A program made the position numbers and the translations under genes. A model generated the notes under the pieces. The model was not told the DNA's origin and made no database searches. It saw only the letters and a list, made by a program, of their open reading frames with translations. A DNA stretch of 64,000 nucleotides, taken from Homalodisca vitripennis. Lineage: Eukaryota; Arthropoda; Insecta; Hemiptera; Cicadellidae. The first letter of the stretch is position 1, and each line of letters begins with the position of its first letter. Shown here piece by piece: positions 13,285-40,099 of the stretch. The stretch lies in NCBI RefSeq assembly GCF_021130785.1, contig NC_060208.1:170804501-170868500 (forward strand), given 5' to 3'.

Positions 13285-13465
13285 ATGGATCGTGAGCAAG
13301 TCATGTCTACTGTGTCGTCGGCGGAAAATAAAAAGGTGCGTCGATTATTCGTTCGTCCAATTAATCAGATAAGTGAGGAAGTCGAAACCTTGTACGTATT
13401 ATTTGCTACGTAAATGACGCCCGAAAGATGTTTTTTACCACTTCTTTAGTTTGTCTGTTACTTAT
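13285..13465 (+). pseudogene. Harbinger transposase N-terminal remnant
   Basis: From the ATG at 13285 the frame reads through KKVRRLFVRPINQ and EEVETLYVLFAT, then a TAA stop, then TPERCFLPLL in the same frame. The sequence resembles the start of HARBI1-like nucleases, where a basic R-R-x-W/F-V-R/H-P-I-N segment is followed by a PERFxxYFRM-like segment. The DDE catalytic region is missing and replaced by the minisatellite. The family assignment rests on this short motif plus the terminal repeats and TAA duplication around it. Confidence 0.6.
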
Positions 13466-13639
13466 ATTTATGAATTGCACTAGGTGGACAGCTTTTGATT
13501 TAACTAGTGATATCAAAATTCCAACATCAATTTCTGCCATAACGTTTAAATAAGCCACTGGAGCACACTAACTGAAGACACCACCAAAACACAAACTAAA
13601 ATCAAACTGAATGCACAACGCAAGGTACAGCGCCCGGAC

Positions 13640-14396
13640 GATTACAACCGTCTTGTGTGAACGCGTGCATTTGGTCACATGGTCCACTGAGCCGGCGAGG
13701 ACGACACGGCTACCGTGTGACTCCCTCCAGTGGCATTGGGCGGCCAATTTACAACCGTACAGTGTGAAAGCGTGCATTTGGTCACATAGTCCACTGAGCC
13801 GGGAGGACGACACGGCTACCGTGTGACTCCCTCCAGTGGCATTGGGCGGCCAATTTACAACCGTCTTGTGTGAACGCGTGCATTTGGTCACATGGTCCAC
13901 TGAGCCGGGAGGACGACACGGCTACCGTGTGACTCCCTCCAGTGGCATTGGGCGGCCAATTTACAACCGTACAGTGTGAAAGCGTGCATTTGGTCACATA
14001 GTCCACTGAGCCGGGAGGACGACACGGCTACCGTGTGACTCCAGTGGCATTGGGCGGCCAATTTACAACCGTCTTGTGTGAACGCGTGCATTTGGTCACA
14101 TGGTCCACTGAGCCGGGAGGACGACACGGCTACCGTGTGACTCCCTCCAGTGGCATTGGGCGGCCAATTTACAACCGTCTTGTGTGAACGCGTGCATTTG
14201 GTCACATGGTCCACTGAGCCGGGAGGACGACACGGCTACCGTGTGACTCCAGTGGCATTGGGCGGCCAATTTACAACCGTCTTGTGTGAAAGCGTGCATT
14301 TGGTCACATAGTCCACTGAGCCGGGAGGACGACACGGCTACCGTGTGACTCCAGTGGCATTGGGCGGCCAATTTACAACCGTACAGTGTGAAAGAT
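13640..14396. repeat. Minisatellite inside the Harbinger element, 102-107-bp unit, about seven copies
   Basis: CCACTGAG recurs at 13684, 13791, 13897, 14003, 14105, 14211 and 14313. Two unit variants are mixed: one with CTTGTGTGAACG...CACATGG and one with ACAGTGTGAAAG...CACATAG. Some units lack a CTCC tetranucleotide, giving 102 instead of 106 bp. Every unit contains the palindrome ACACGG-CTA-CCGTGT. Long frames over the array on both strands (for example 13568-13900 and 13888-14214, -) arise from repetition and are not genes. Confidence 0.95.
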
Positions 14397-14484
14397 CTCC
14401 TGCATTTCAACAGTCGACTAAGAAAAATTGCTCATTTGGTTTTTCCCTGCATGGACAAAATTGTGTAATGTGCACAGGGCCTAA

Positions 14485-16571
14485 GGGGCAGGTTCTGACG
14501 GGTCAAATAAGTACCTCTGTTTTTATATGGGATTAATCAGTATTATTTGAGCATTAAAAGATAGAAGTATTAGTGGAATAGAGCCTGATTAGGAATTATC
14601 TTTTATTAATTACCGCATGAAATCAATGGAACGAGTGATATAGTATTAACACTTAAATTTACTGTTGTCTCTTTAATTGGCAAAGAGTATTATTTTAAAA
14701 TCCCTAATAAAACGTACATGTTTTAATCAAAAACGGCGTTTTACTACTATATTTCTCTTTAAAGAACGTATCTGTGAATCAGTTGAATAATTAGGTCAAA
14801 TATCATAAAACGAAATACTTTTCACCTGTCTTCATTTGCAACATATATCTTATCTTTGTGGCTTTAATTTTTTTTTAACATTACAAATCTCCTTTTTTGT
14901 AGTAATAGCACATAATATATCGATCTAGAGTAGCTGCTTTTGTGGTTTTGTGGTTTCCAAAAAAGTGTTGATATCTCGGAAAGTAAGCAACTTTTAACAA
15001 CGTAATGTTTTATTATTTGGGTTAATTATTACCTGACCATTCGCCCTTGAATTATTGTCGTTGACTTGTCGCATAGATTAAAACATTCTACGATTATGTT
15101 TTTATCAATGCTTATGTGATATCTCGTATATTCGGGTAAACGTTTATGTGTTCTTGGAATGAAAGCCAAGTACTTCAGCACTTGTATCTCAATAACATTG
15201 TATAGGTAGAACTTGTTATGTATCAACAGATCAGATTCCTTTGCCATAAAGCAAATTCAATAAATTATCGATCAACTGTCTATGAAGATGTTTGACAATA
15301 ATAATATATAAATGTTGAGTTGCAGACTGAATTTCTGGTTCCAAAGATACTATATATCTCTTCCAATATATGGATGAAACTCATTACTTATTCATCTGAG
15401 TTATAGGGTGTAATGCTGTTATTCGTCAGCGATGAGTTTGCGTTGTGTAATGGTAACTATGTAGGTTAAAATATACTAATAGTGTATGGCTGTATGTCAA
15501 TTACACTTATAAATATTATTTCATTTCAATGAACTATTCATTTTACCCAACTAGTACCTACTTATCTTTTATTTCACATATGTAGTCAACCACATAAAGT
15601 TAGAATTTGTTTGTGTAAGTCCAGCAGCCTTTTACAAACTGAAGCTTTACTTGAATTTTTCCTGTATATGGATAAAATTGAGTCAGTATGTTTGCTATTG
15701 TTAACTGATCTTTTATAACTTCGTACAATGCTTTTCATCCATCTAAATTTATCACAGTTATTCGATTCATAGCTAATGAAGTAGTTACATTTAAATAAAT
15801 ATTGTAATAATCATTAAGTAGAAACATTTCCAAAACTGGAAATTTGGGTTTTCTACTTATTCTAAGGACTTATTGAACGAACCTATATTTACAACTCGTC
15901 GCTGTATTATTTTTAACCATCTCGTCATAGATACCCCTTTTAAATTAATAATTCAATCTCCAACGAGAATTCTGCTTTGGTATGGTACTAAACACTTTTT
16001 CACTAAACAGTACACACTGTTACTAACATTTGCAATTTTTGCTTGGTTACAAATAACACTGGCTGTATTTTGAATTGCCACAAAATCTGTAACAATCCAA
16101 AAATCCCCTTATTCAAAAAAAAAAGTAAACTATGCCTAGGTGCCAAAATATTATAAAACCACAAAATATTATTCTGTTTCTGCCTACTAATCCTAACGAA
16201 AAACTGTAAATGTCAAATCCAAGTGTTAATAAATACACGTTTTGAAGCGGAATTGATATTTTAACACGTTTAACTAAATTAAAGTGTGCTCTCGGGGGAC
16301 CTATTCCATTACCCATCCTCGTCACTCCACCTCGTCAAGATTGCCCTTCTCGTGCGAGGCGTTAAATTATTCTAAGAATTTTATATGTGAAAAATTGAGA
16401 TAATCTAATGTGTGAAATCTATTAATTTCAACAAAATGTATTTCGTGATCACCCGATGTTTACATTAATGATACTAATCGTACCTTATTTCGTAATGGTT
16501 TCGATAAACTTGACCGTTGTGATGCGATTATATCTATCTTATTCAATTATTATTAAACTTATATATAATTA
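14485..16571. other. AT-rich stretch without recognisable gene
   Basis: Only 60-72-codon frames are present (15029-15247 -, 15873-16073 +, 16113-16325 -). None shows a domain or splice context that would support an exon. Confidence 0.45.
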
Positions 16572-17030
16572 CTAGCTGTTTCCCACGGCTTCGCACGCTT
16601 TACGTAAGCCTTGGTCATGTATTTGCACTTCTGGTTCAAGTGCATTATATTTCTAACACCGATGTGGAGTTTGTCTTGTTGTCACGATCAAGAAAATCTG
16701 TGTATGTTTATTATATAGCCATTATACACGTACATGTATTTTATTATAAAGCGGTCTAACAGTCAAGCTTTAAGTTCAACCATATATTAATTTATCATAA
16801 AGACAAACATATATTCTAACTTAGTGCCTTCAAATAGTCTTTGGCAAATTAATATACGTAACTGTCTCGTAATTGCAGTTTATAACGTGCAGGCTTTGAA
16901 AACTTTTATATTTTGCAGCGCCACGTCGTGGTGAGTTTTATAAATGAATATAGCATATAAACCTTCTCCGTCGAAAAGTACATATACATTCAAATTTTCA
17001 TAATGATCGGTCAAATAGTGTACGATTCCA
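16572..17030 (+). repeat. Dispersed repeat beginning CTAGCTGTTTCCC, copy 1
   Basis: The block starts CTAGCTGTTTCCCACGGCTT and continues about 450 bp. The reverse complement of 25420-25812 matches it over nearly the whole length, including CACTTCTGGTTCAAGTG, TTTTATTATAAAGCGG and GTAATTGCAGTTTA. Sequences of the form CTAG-CTGTTxCCCGCGGCTTCGC are very common interspersed repeats in insects. Some have been treated as Helitron- or SINE-like, and I cannot decide the class here. Confidence 0.75.
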
Positions 17031-17479
17031 TAAAAGACAAACACACAAACATTCATAGATTAAACTTTGTTCTATTCAAACTGCAATAATTACATCTCAC
17101 TTTGTTTGTGTTCTCAATAACTAATCAATACTAAGATCTTAAATATTAATATTTAATAATAAATTAATTTATTTAACATTTTCTGCGGTTCTAGGGAATG
17201 AGTGTACAGTAAGTACCTACTCTATTTGTAAAATTTTCCATTTTAACTCGTATAAATTTAAGACCTAGAGGACTTTACAAGCCATTCGCGACATTCTGGA
17301 GTTCCCTGTTGCCCCCAATGTTGGAACTATGATATATGTGTGTGCGTGCGTGTGTGTGTGTTTAAAAAAATGTGAGTATACAAGTTTCTCAGCAACCGCA
17401 TTAACAGCAAATGAGTGCGCGGTAGAGATATTGTTTCCTCTTAAATAGTATATCTGAATTTATTGTATTGTCTGACCAA

Positions 17480-17700
17480 AAGGAAGCACTAATATGGACT
17501 TTCCGTCCGGGCGGGGACCCTAACACAACTGAATGAGGCTTTATCGAGACGGTAGGAAGTGCCCGGCGCGGCGCGGCGCGGCTTGCCATCAAATGTCAGT
17601 GTTGTTAACTATCCAATCATGTTGATTGAAGACAAGGGGCCCGAGCCGTACATCGCCGCATTGATTGTTCAGCTGTTTGTCTGTCTGTCTGTCAGTTGAA
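17480..17700 (+). promoter_or_regulatory. Candidate HYKK promoter, GC- and CpG-rich
   Basis: This is one of few GC-rich patches in the left third (GGACTTTCCGTCCGGGCGGGG, then repeated GCGCGGC near 17565-17580). It is followed by a TCAGT at about 17691, which fits the arthropod initiator consensus, and then by a leader ending at a strong splice donor. Position upstream of HYKK on the same strand makes it a plausible core promoter. No TATA box is evident. It is inferred from composition and context only. Confidence 0.3.
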
Positions 17701-17850
17701 GGGCTACAGTCACTCGATAACCTTGTTAGGCTTCCCTTATCTCTCGTGTACTCTTATGTATCATCTTGTGATAAGAGAGCTAATAAGGCTCAAGAGTGGA
17801 ATAACAATTAGTCAGTGGTAGTGCAGATCAGAAGGACGTGGAACTCTTGG
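17691..17850 (+). other. HYKK: Candidate non-coding 5' exon of HYKK
   Basis: The stretch ends ...ACTCTTGG with an excellent donor GTAAGT at 17851. Joining it to the acceptor ATGACTAG at 21613 puts the HYKK start codon 25 bases into the next exon, with an in-frame TAG in this exon and no ATG between. That is the expected arrangement of a 5' UTR exon. No transcript evidence is available, and the intron would be about 3.8 kb. Confidence 0.35.
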
Positions 17851-17912
17851 GTAAGTTCTTTCAATAACTTAACTTTAACTTTAACACTTTACGTAATGTA
17901 CCACTATTAAAC

Positions 17913-17913
<1 letters not shown>

Positions 17914-17991
<78 letters not shown>
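17914..17991. repeat. (GT)n microsatellite
   Basis: About 78 bp of uninterrupted GT dinucleotides. The open frames crossing it on both strands (poly-CV and poly-TH) are artefacts. Confidence 0.98.
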
Positions 17992-17996
<5 letters not shown>

Positions 17997-18139
17997 GAAA
18001 TTATGAAGTCATTTCTATTGTAATTTTTATAAAGTCTCGCCTGTTTAAGATTAATGTTTGGTTCATTCATCAATTTGACATGCGTGAAATTATAATCAAT
18101 ATTTTCTAAAACAAATAGGGCTTAATATATTTCTCTTTC

Positions 18140-18401
18140 CTTATAACTTATACTTATCCGCAATAAAAAGTAACGTCGTATTTCAAAGTTAAAGATGGAA
18201 TGTTTTGTGTGGTTTCTAGTGTCCATCTATTGAAATAATGTTAAGTGTAAAAGGCTGTCATTTTATCACCATGTGCAAGTCCAGTGCTCAATGTGTTTAA
18301 ATTGCTTTGAGGTTGATAGGTTGATGAAGTCGTGGAAGTACAAGTTAATCTTTTAGTAACTGAGTAGTAGATGTCGACTGCTCGCCTAAAAAAGAAATAT
18401 C

Positions 18402-18402
<1 letters not shown>
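18140..18402 (-). repeat. Dispersed repeat, copy 2 (inverted relative to 9772-10028)
   Basis: Read on the - strand it matches 9772-10028 from GCGATATTTC..TTTTTAGGC through CACATGGTGATAAAA to TGCGGATAAGTA. The two copies lie 8 kb apart in opposite orientation. A (GT)n-(AT)n microsatellite begins exactly at its right edge. Confidence 0.75.
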
Positions 18403-18403
<1 letters not shown>

Positions 18404-18459
<56 letters not shown>

Positions 18460-18470
18460 TACAAGTTTAA

Positions 18471-18534
<64 letters not shown>
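18404..18534. repeat. Compound (GT)n-(AT)n microsatellite
   Basis: GT repeats (18404-18458) are followed after a short spacer by AT repeats (18475-18534). A similar AT/GT compound precedes the related dispersed repeat at 22203. Confidence 0.97.
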
Positions 18535-18536
<2 letters not shown>

Positions 18537-18570
18537 ATATATAAATTTAAATAATATATATATGCATTCT

Positions 18571-18985
18571 CATTTAAATACGCCCCAATTAAGCCGGCGA
18601 GATATGTCGGAAAGTTTGGAGTTCTCTACAAAACCCTGACACGAGTCCATAACTCGGTTTCGCGCGTTTGTGAAATTACTAATGCGGATGTTTTTAAACT
18701 TTTAATTACTTTACTTTTTGATTACTCCCCACAACTCATTATCTCATCACTTTCTCTCATTTTATCTGTGGCCTAAATTGTGTGATTATAACATCATGAT
18801 GTACTGATTATCTGCAATGTATTGCTAATAGTATAAAACAGAGTAATCAAAATTACAAATATGTATTTATTTCTAAAGGTAATCCATTCTATAGGTCAGA
18901 TCATTGGATATTCAATGCTGTTGCCCATAAGTTTATATGCACATTGCTGAAATTTAAACAAGAAAAACCTATCATTTATTTGTCA
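18571..18985 (+). repeat. Dispersed repeat, CATTTAAATACGCCCCAATT family, copy 1
   Basis: From CATTTAAATACGCCCCAATT to about AACAAGAAAAACCTA this region matches 22203-22660 in the same orientation, with about 10% or more divergence and small indels. Shared blocks include GAGATATGTCGGAAAGTTTG, AACTCGGTTTCGCGCGTTTG and GTAATCCATTCTATAGGT. Both copies follow a GT/AT microsatellite, which may be part of the repeat. The class is not known. Confidence 0.85.
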
Positions 18986-20485
18986 TCAACCGATTTTGCT
19001 TTATCTGTGATACGATTTAAACTCTAATATGTATCACATAGCAATAGCCAATATTTCATCACGGTAAAATACCAATTCCAATCCTCCTCTATTTCTCGAT
19101 GTGTTAATAAATTCCAGTATAAAATCTGATTTAAGCAAATGTAATTAAAGAAAAAACTTTATATTTTTTCTCAGTTTTCTATTTGGATATGGGCCTGCCG
19201 CTTTGCGCAAACAAATTATTGATTAGTCCCATTAAACATTATATTTTATGTAGATCATAAAACACACAACTGACAGTTTTAATTTATATTTTAGATTTTA
19301 AACTTTTGAGTTTTGCGTTGTTTTGTTTTTTAAATACAATTTTCATTTTCCAGTAACTGTATAACATGTGTTTAAACACGTACTTAATACTCATTAATTA
19401 AATATAATAAATAGGTGTCCTTGTAAATTTTCTGTTTCGTTAAAATTCTATATGTTGCTAATAGGCTCCAAACTTCAAAAGTCTTAATATCCTTCCAATT
19501 TTAACTTATCATTTGTCGCAGAAAAAGCTATATACATATTTTATCGCTAAAATTACAAGATATAAAATTTAGTACAAGTTTCATTTGAAACTATCTAGAA
19601 TCGAATTGGTAACATCAGTGTTGTCTAAATTCCGGACTTTTCAAATGAATGAATTTTAAAAGATTCCTCATTAATTTTTTTGTGGAATTTAATTTAAAGT
19701 AAATTTTAAGGCTGGCTAATAATAGTTTAAATAATCACACAGTGGGTCAGATATAGGCTACCCTGTACAGCTCCTAAGTACATCGGTTATATTACATACG
19801 AGTATAGTGTGTTTCAATTGACATTTTTTGTTAGTATAGACTAAGAACGTAGCCTACTCATCTCTTCTTTGAGATTCCAAACCAAATGATTGTGATTGGT
19901 GAGAAATCTGTGTTGCTCAACTCGACACTGTATTTGTGGGACATATGCAGTCTCAATGTCTGATTATCATTACATTTGACCAGCTTATTGAGACTAATGA
20001 GAAATCTACCAGGTGTCCCTATGAAGCCGCACCTAAAAATTCCGTCTCTAGTCCTATTTACTTTTGAATAGATGTATCAACCAATATTCATGGGAGGATC
20101 GTTATTAGACTTCATGGTTTTTGGAATATATAAGAACTCCAAGAAGAACCTCACGTCAAAAAATTTACTTATATTTAAAATTGGTATAATTTAATTATTA
20201 GACAGTTTTGTAACCAAAATATGGATTTTTTTAGTGTATATTTTAATTAGAACTTTAAGAGGCCGCCTAAGTTCTATATTTTAATTAGAACTTAACTGGA
20301 CTAAGATAGAGAACTCTGGTTTGCGGCATTTTTTACAAGAGCCTTTAAAATAAAATGTTATAGGGGTATACGTTTAAAAACATTAACCTACCCCCCTCTC
20401 TCCAATCCCCTATATAGGGAATGTGCCATCTTCCTCTGTCGCTGTTGAAAGACAGATTTGAATCGACGAATTTTATTTAATCAAG
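18986..20485. other. AT-rich stretch without recognisable gene
   Basis: No coding similarity is visible. A 19-bp segment, TATATTTTAATTAGAACTT, occurs twice near 20235 and 20276. Confidence 0.45.
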
Positions 20486-20489
20486 GAAA

Positions 20490-20640
20490 TTGAAAAGGAA
20501 ATGGAGTCCGTGAAAAACAGTTAAGTCTTTGGCATCTGAGACCCTGGGTTCAAATATGAATTTTGAAGTCTAGCTCTCCCGTTGGAAGGCCTACCTAACG
20601 ATTATCCACGGTCAGGAGTAACATCATTTCGAGGCCAAGC
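20490..20640 (+). repeat. Possible tRNA-derived SINE fragment
   Basis: GAGACCCTGGGTTCAAAT (20537-20554) looks like the T-arm and B box of a tRNA gene, and a weaker A-box-like ATGGAGTCCGTG lies about 50 bp upstream. No complete tRNA cloverleaf can be formed, so this is more likely the head of a SINE than a tRNA gene. The 3' end is not recognisable. Confidence 0.3.
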
Positions 20641-20654
20641 TATCCGCTTCTCAA

Positions 20655-20855
20655 CCCAAACGAACGAGAAACTGATGTAACGGACGAGTCGGTGTTTACT
20701 CTTTCCAATAAGTATTTGTCCTTTTGGAATGGTCTGCCTTCCAGCCATGTTGTCACTTTTCTAATTAAGTACAGTACTAGCCATTGTCTTTCTTGGGGTG
20801 GTCGGTCAAACCGTTTTAAAACAAAGCTATATAGTTGGGCTTTTTCATAAGAACT
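20655..20855 (+). pseudogene. LINE ORF2 C-terminal fragment
   Basis: One frame reads a segment with FWNGLPSSHVV and later FKTKLYSWAF before a stop. This is the pattern of the C-terminal end of Jockey/CR1-like ORF2 proteins (FWNxLPxxL ... F+xxLKxxLF). The rest of the element is missing. Identification is by motif alone. Confidence 0.4.
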
Positions 20856-21638
20856 TAAATGATAAGTGGCGGAACAAAATTGGTTACAATTCTAGTGTTA
20901 TGCTTGGTGTAAATTCCTGTGCCTACCTTGGTAGTCCCAACTACATGCACGACTTATTTTATGTATAGTGCCACCACAGTTAGTATTTTTAAGGGTTCTA
21001 AACAACTGCCTTCATAGTTCAGTCCGAACTAAACAGGAAAGCGTGGGAGAAGGCATAGTAAAAGTCAGTCAACTGTTGCTTACTATAGCGTTGATCTATG
21101 GGCATATCTTGTGAGAACATAGCGATCGAAGAACTGAATCATGACCAGAGCAATCCAACAGTTTCTACTTTTCCTAATTTATGTCGTAATACACACAAAA
21201 CTGTGATATAGACGGTGATAGGAAATCTAGTTAAGATAAAAGTGAATATCCCCGTCCACTTTATGTTGAAATCCACTCGAAATAATGTCGTTCTCCAGAA
21301 TCTGCACCAAAGAGAAACATAGCAGCAGTAATTACTTAAGTGACATAAGTAACTAACCCTCACCACCCAATTAACCCTCCTGATGGCAATCGGCTTTTGC
21401 GTACCTTTCTTTGTACACACCACATTTAAGTAATAACCTCAACACCTCACCACTTACGTTCTAGATTTCCAAAAAATCAAGTAACAGATTCACTATGGAT
21501 GAAATTTTTCCACACAAATTAATTAGATCCGAATATAAATTTCCATTGCAAAATACTTGTATTTCGAAAAGATTATGTTTTTACATAACTGTGTTTGTCG
21601 ATTTTATGACTAGATCCGTGGTGGATTGTTACATAGAG

Positions 21639-36794
<15,156 letters not shown>

Positions 36795-36873
36795 TGCCAT
36801 TTACTTAAATTATATTGGACACTATGAAAACATCCCATTACACTAAGATATATCTAATTAGTAACCCCAGATT

Positions 36874-36879
36874 AATAAA
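36874..36879 (+). promoter_or_regulatory. Candidate HYKK polyadenylation signal AATAAA
   Basis: The first AATAAA after the HYKK stop, 80 bases downstream. Exact cleavage site not visible. Confidence 0.45.
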
Positions 36880-39501
36880 GGAATTTTCAGAACAAAAACG
36901 AGTTAAATTTTTAATCCTGATCTCTACCAACTTTAACAATAATAATTCAAAGATGAAACCGTTGTGTAGTTAAAACAGCTCAGTTTCATTGCCATTAATG
37001 TGCAGTAATTAAATGCACAAGTATTCAGTTGTACATCTACAAGAAAGGTCATGTTTCTGGTTCAGACATAAAAAGAAAAACTTTGTTGATGGACCAGGAA
37101 TTTGCCAGGAAATCTATAAATAATAATAATGAACTCTTTCCTAAGATCAAAACATCTGTTAATTTCAAATTATAGCAATCTTCCTATAAATAGCCCATAC
37201 TTATAATTTTTTCTTCGTTTTGCCAAAAATGAGAAATTGCCACATAACATTGGAGTATTTTCAATTGTAGCACTAAACATTCAGTAAAAAAAACTTACAT
37301 CATAACCTTTAGAACTAATTCATACTTAGGTATAAAATGGTATTGGTGCACTGCTACATACCACAGTACACATAAAGATAACTTAACAACCTTATTAAAA
37401 AGGACTGTTTGTATACATATCTTCCTTTCCTATTGTCAGTAAGCAATGGCCTTTCTGCATCCCATCAATGTCACATCAGCTGATAATGAAGTAGTAATTT
37501 AAAACTAGTTGCCTTCATTATTGAGGATCTGATAGAGATTTCTTAAAATCGTATCATTGACTGTCTATTTGTGCGACAACTCTTGGTCTTGGAGACTTGA
37601 AACTTGGCACATAGTTTCCTCTTGGTCCAAGGAAGAGCTCCATTGATTTTGAAGTCAAAGGACATTTCGTCTCTGTACGATAACTCTTGAAACTGTAAGA
37701 GACTTGAAACTGGTTATATAGGTTACTCTTGGCCCAAAGAAGAATTCTAACCCCTGTACGGGTCAAGAGGTAAAATCACAGTCCATTCATTTGTACCTAT
37801 TTTGTTACATTCCGTTATGTTCTTCAATATAAGTTTATAGAATTAAAAATTTTCTGACTGGATCAGGTAAGTATTAGGCTAATATAAATTACTAAACATA
37901 GAATATTTTCTTTGATCATTTAATGTTATACTTCACAGTAGGTGCTTCAGGTAGTACAATCGATTTTTGGATAGAAAAATATTTTTTAATTTTAAATTCA
38001 TAGCCCTTTGTGATAATTCCCCTTAAGACTGATCAGGTAAAATCATTACTCCACTAGAAATTACTGGCATTTGAACTAGGAAATTTAGGCAATTTTATCA
38101 TTAGACCCACATAAAAACGGCTGACGATAATAAATATACATTTTTTACAGTACTTCAACAAGTTATGTACTGTACAGTACTTCAGAAAGTGACATGTTTT
38201 TTGTTCACTTATGACTTAAGCAAATTATTACTTTTGTTTAGTTTAATACCAATCACGAAAATAAGATTTTATTTAATAATTGGTTTTTAAAGAAAAATTA
38301 GGTTAAGGAAATTATTTTTTTTACATCATTTACAAATGAAAAGCATGTCCATCCCTCCGGTCATCTTTTATGTGTATACTGTTAAAATTTCAAATCCTTA
38401 TTTATAGCTTTGTAGTCGTTGACAAAGCATTGTAGAGTTCCTTCATTTCTGCTTTAGTTAGGAGGTTGTCGACCACCATCACCCACAAGAGGGTGAGACA
38501 GAACCCCTTCCTGGGGGCAGCCTTTCCGTGCCGTGATAGTGACCAATTCATACCCTATCTTAACTGTAACTTGTCTACTTTTCAGGAGGGTTGCTACATA
38601 GTTTCAGTTTCACACATAGTTGCACCATATCCGCATGCCGCGTCTCATATCATAAAACGAAATGTCAATAGAAGAACGTCATTGGCTTTTTATTGATTTT
38701 TTTTCATTTTTGATGCAATCTAACTTGTTCCAAAATGGTCATAATTCAATATATTTACATATTCCTAGACAATCACAGCATCTCCATATACATGATAATG
38801 TAATAGACTAAAATAAGACAATACAGATATTTCTGTACGCCACATTTAGTGCAATTCTGATGGTATGGACATATCCATATGCCGTGCTTTAAGGGTTAAT
38901 AAGATTGGGGTCAAAACCTTCATGAATAAAATTGAATTATTAAATTTTTAACACTAAAACTATACTACTGATATATTGTTAGTTTGTCATTATGACCTGA
39001 AAGACATACCAGTGATATATCATTATTTAGTACTAAAAGGGTTTGGGTTAATATAACAATGGAAATGATGCCCAAGCTCATTATTAGTTTTCTATCTAAC
39101 AAAAAATTTTTAATTTTTAACCAATCACAATTTGTTATTTATGTATCTATTTTATACCTATACAGGTTAATCTTTACCTTTCTCATAGTATGGAAAGAAT
39201 ATGTAGTAAATTATTTCAATTTAATAGATTAAATATGAAATGATCTGCTGAACAAATTTATAACACTACCAATGACTAGTATGTGATAAATTTTTGTTGA
39301 CTGAAGTTAGAAAATGATGTTGAGTGGTTTTAATTACTTACTACAGTGAGACAAAATTGTTTTTGGATATTGCTATTTCTGTCCTTACTTAAAAACTTCA
39401 GTACATGTACAAACATTTCATAAACTGAAAACACCATGTATCACCACAAAACTGGTTTCACAAATGCAGATTTAAAAAGTTGAAATTAAGTATTTTTAAT
39501 A
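36880..39501. other. Region between the convergent genes
   Basis: It is AT-rich with short frames lacking domains (38466-38696 +). It holds the repeat at 37555-37790 and nothing else I can name. Confidence 0.45.
37555..37790 (+). repeat. Dispersed repeat with two internal sub-units of about 110-130 bp
   Basis: CTTGGAGACTTGAAACTTGGC...CTCTTGG.CCAA.GAAGA occurs, and a second version follows (AAGAGACTTGAAACTGG...CTCTTGGCCCAAAGAAGA). The first half resembles the right part of the repeat at 4745-4960. The 70-codon - strand frame over it is not a gene. Confidence 0.5.
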
Positions 39502-39507
39502 TTTATT
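39502..39507 (-). promoter_or_regulatory. Candidate SDF2 polyadenylation signal
   Basis: TTTATT on the + strand is AATAAA on the gene strand, about 415 bases beyond the SDF2 stop. I saw no closer canonical signal. Confidence 0.35.
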
Positions 39508-39921
39508 TCACTATTCATGTTGAAAACACAATACACTGTCATAAATAATACAACTATAGAAGCTGATACTTTATGCTAATACTCTGCAATTTAAATAACT
39601 ATCACAATTCACACAAAGTATTGGACAAACAAACACACTTTGTATTGTATAACGAAGTCTTTGAACAATATACAGGAATGTGTTACACATCAATTTCAAT
39701 CACATCCTTTTAAAGAATAATACAATATTTTTTCCCTTTTATCACAATAATGTTCATAAATAAATAAATGCCCAACAATTGATTAAAAATAGGAAAACCA
39801 GAATCTAATTGATAAACTTGTCCATGTTATACTGAAACATCACTACATGTCATGCCACAATATCTTGTACTTTAAAACAAGTAAAACTTTTGTGTCCTGA
39901 CAAATGACAGAACAAGTTGGC

Positions 39922-40099
39922 CTAAAGTTCTGTATGTTCGATATGAACTTGTTTCTTAGGATTGAAATCACTTGGGTGGATGAAGAGACCTTCTGACGCC
40001 TTCCAATGAACAGGATTAGAGTTTGGCCATTGGACACCAACAATTTCGTGCTGCCCATTGATGGGCCTGCCATATGTCTGCCCAGAGACTGACAGATAG
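39922..40099 (-). CDS. SDF2: SDF2 coding exon 5 (C-terminus, HTEL)
   Basis: It enters after acceptor TTTGCAG, completing a valine codon, and encodes YLSVSGQTYGRPINGQHE through KASEGLFIHPSDF to HTEL and TAG. This is MIR repeat 3 plus the ER-retention tail. Confidence 0.95.

Larger units (their letters stand above)
13145..14481 (+). mobile_element. PIF/Harbinger-type DNA transposon, non-autonomous
   Basis: The left end GGCCCTGTGCACGTTACAC and the reverse complement of the right end GGCCCTGTGCACATTACAC match, and similarity continues to about 45 bp, including CCAT and GGGAAAAA blocks. The element is flanked on both sides by TAA (13142-13144 and 14482-14484), the 3-bp target duplication typical of PIF/Harbinger elements. 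Inside, a transposase N-terminal remnant begins at 13285, and most of the rest is a tandem array. The catalytic part of the transposase is absent, so the copy cannot move by itself. Confidence 0.85.

Noticed and set aside
13568..14410. Overlapping 70-110-codon frames on both strands, with a repeated CDQMHAF/CKLAAQCHW pattern
   Set aside because: They follow the tandem DNA repeat, occur in several frames and both strands, and have no relation to known proteins. They are products of the minisatellite.
20520..20560. tRNA gene
   Set aside because: There is a B-box-like segment, but no acceptor stem or anticodon arm can be paired. It is kept only as a possible SINE.
38466..38696. 76-codon + frame between the genes
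   Set aside because: No domain, no splice-compatible neighbours and no codon signal that I can see.
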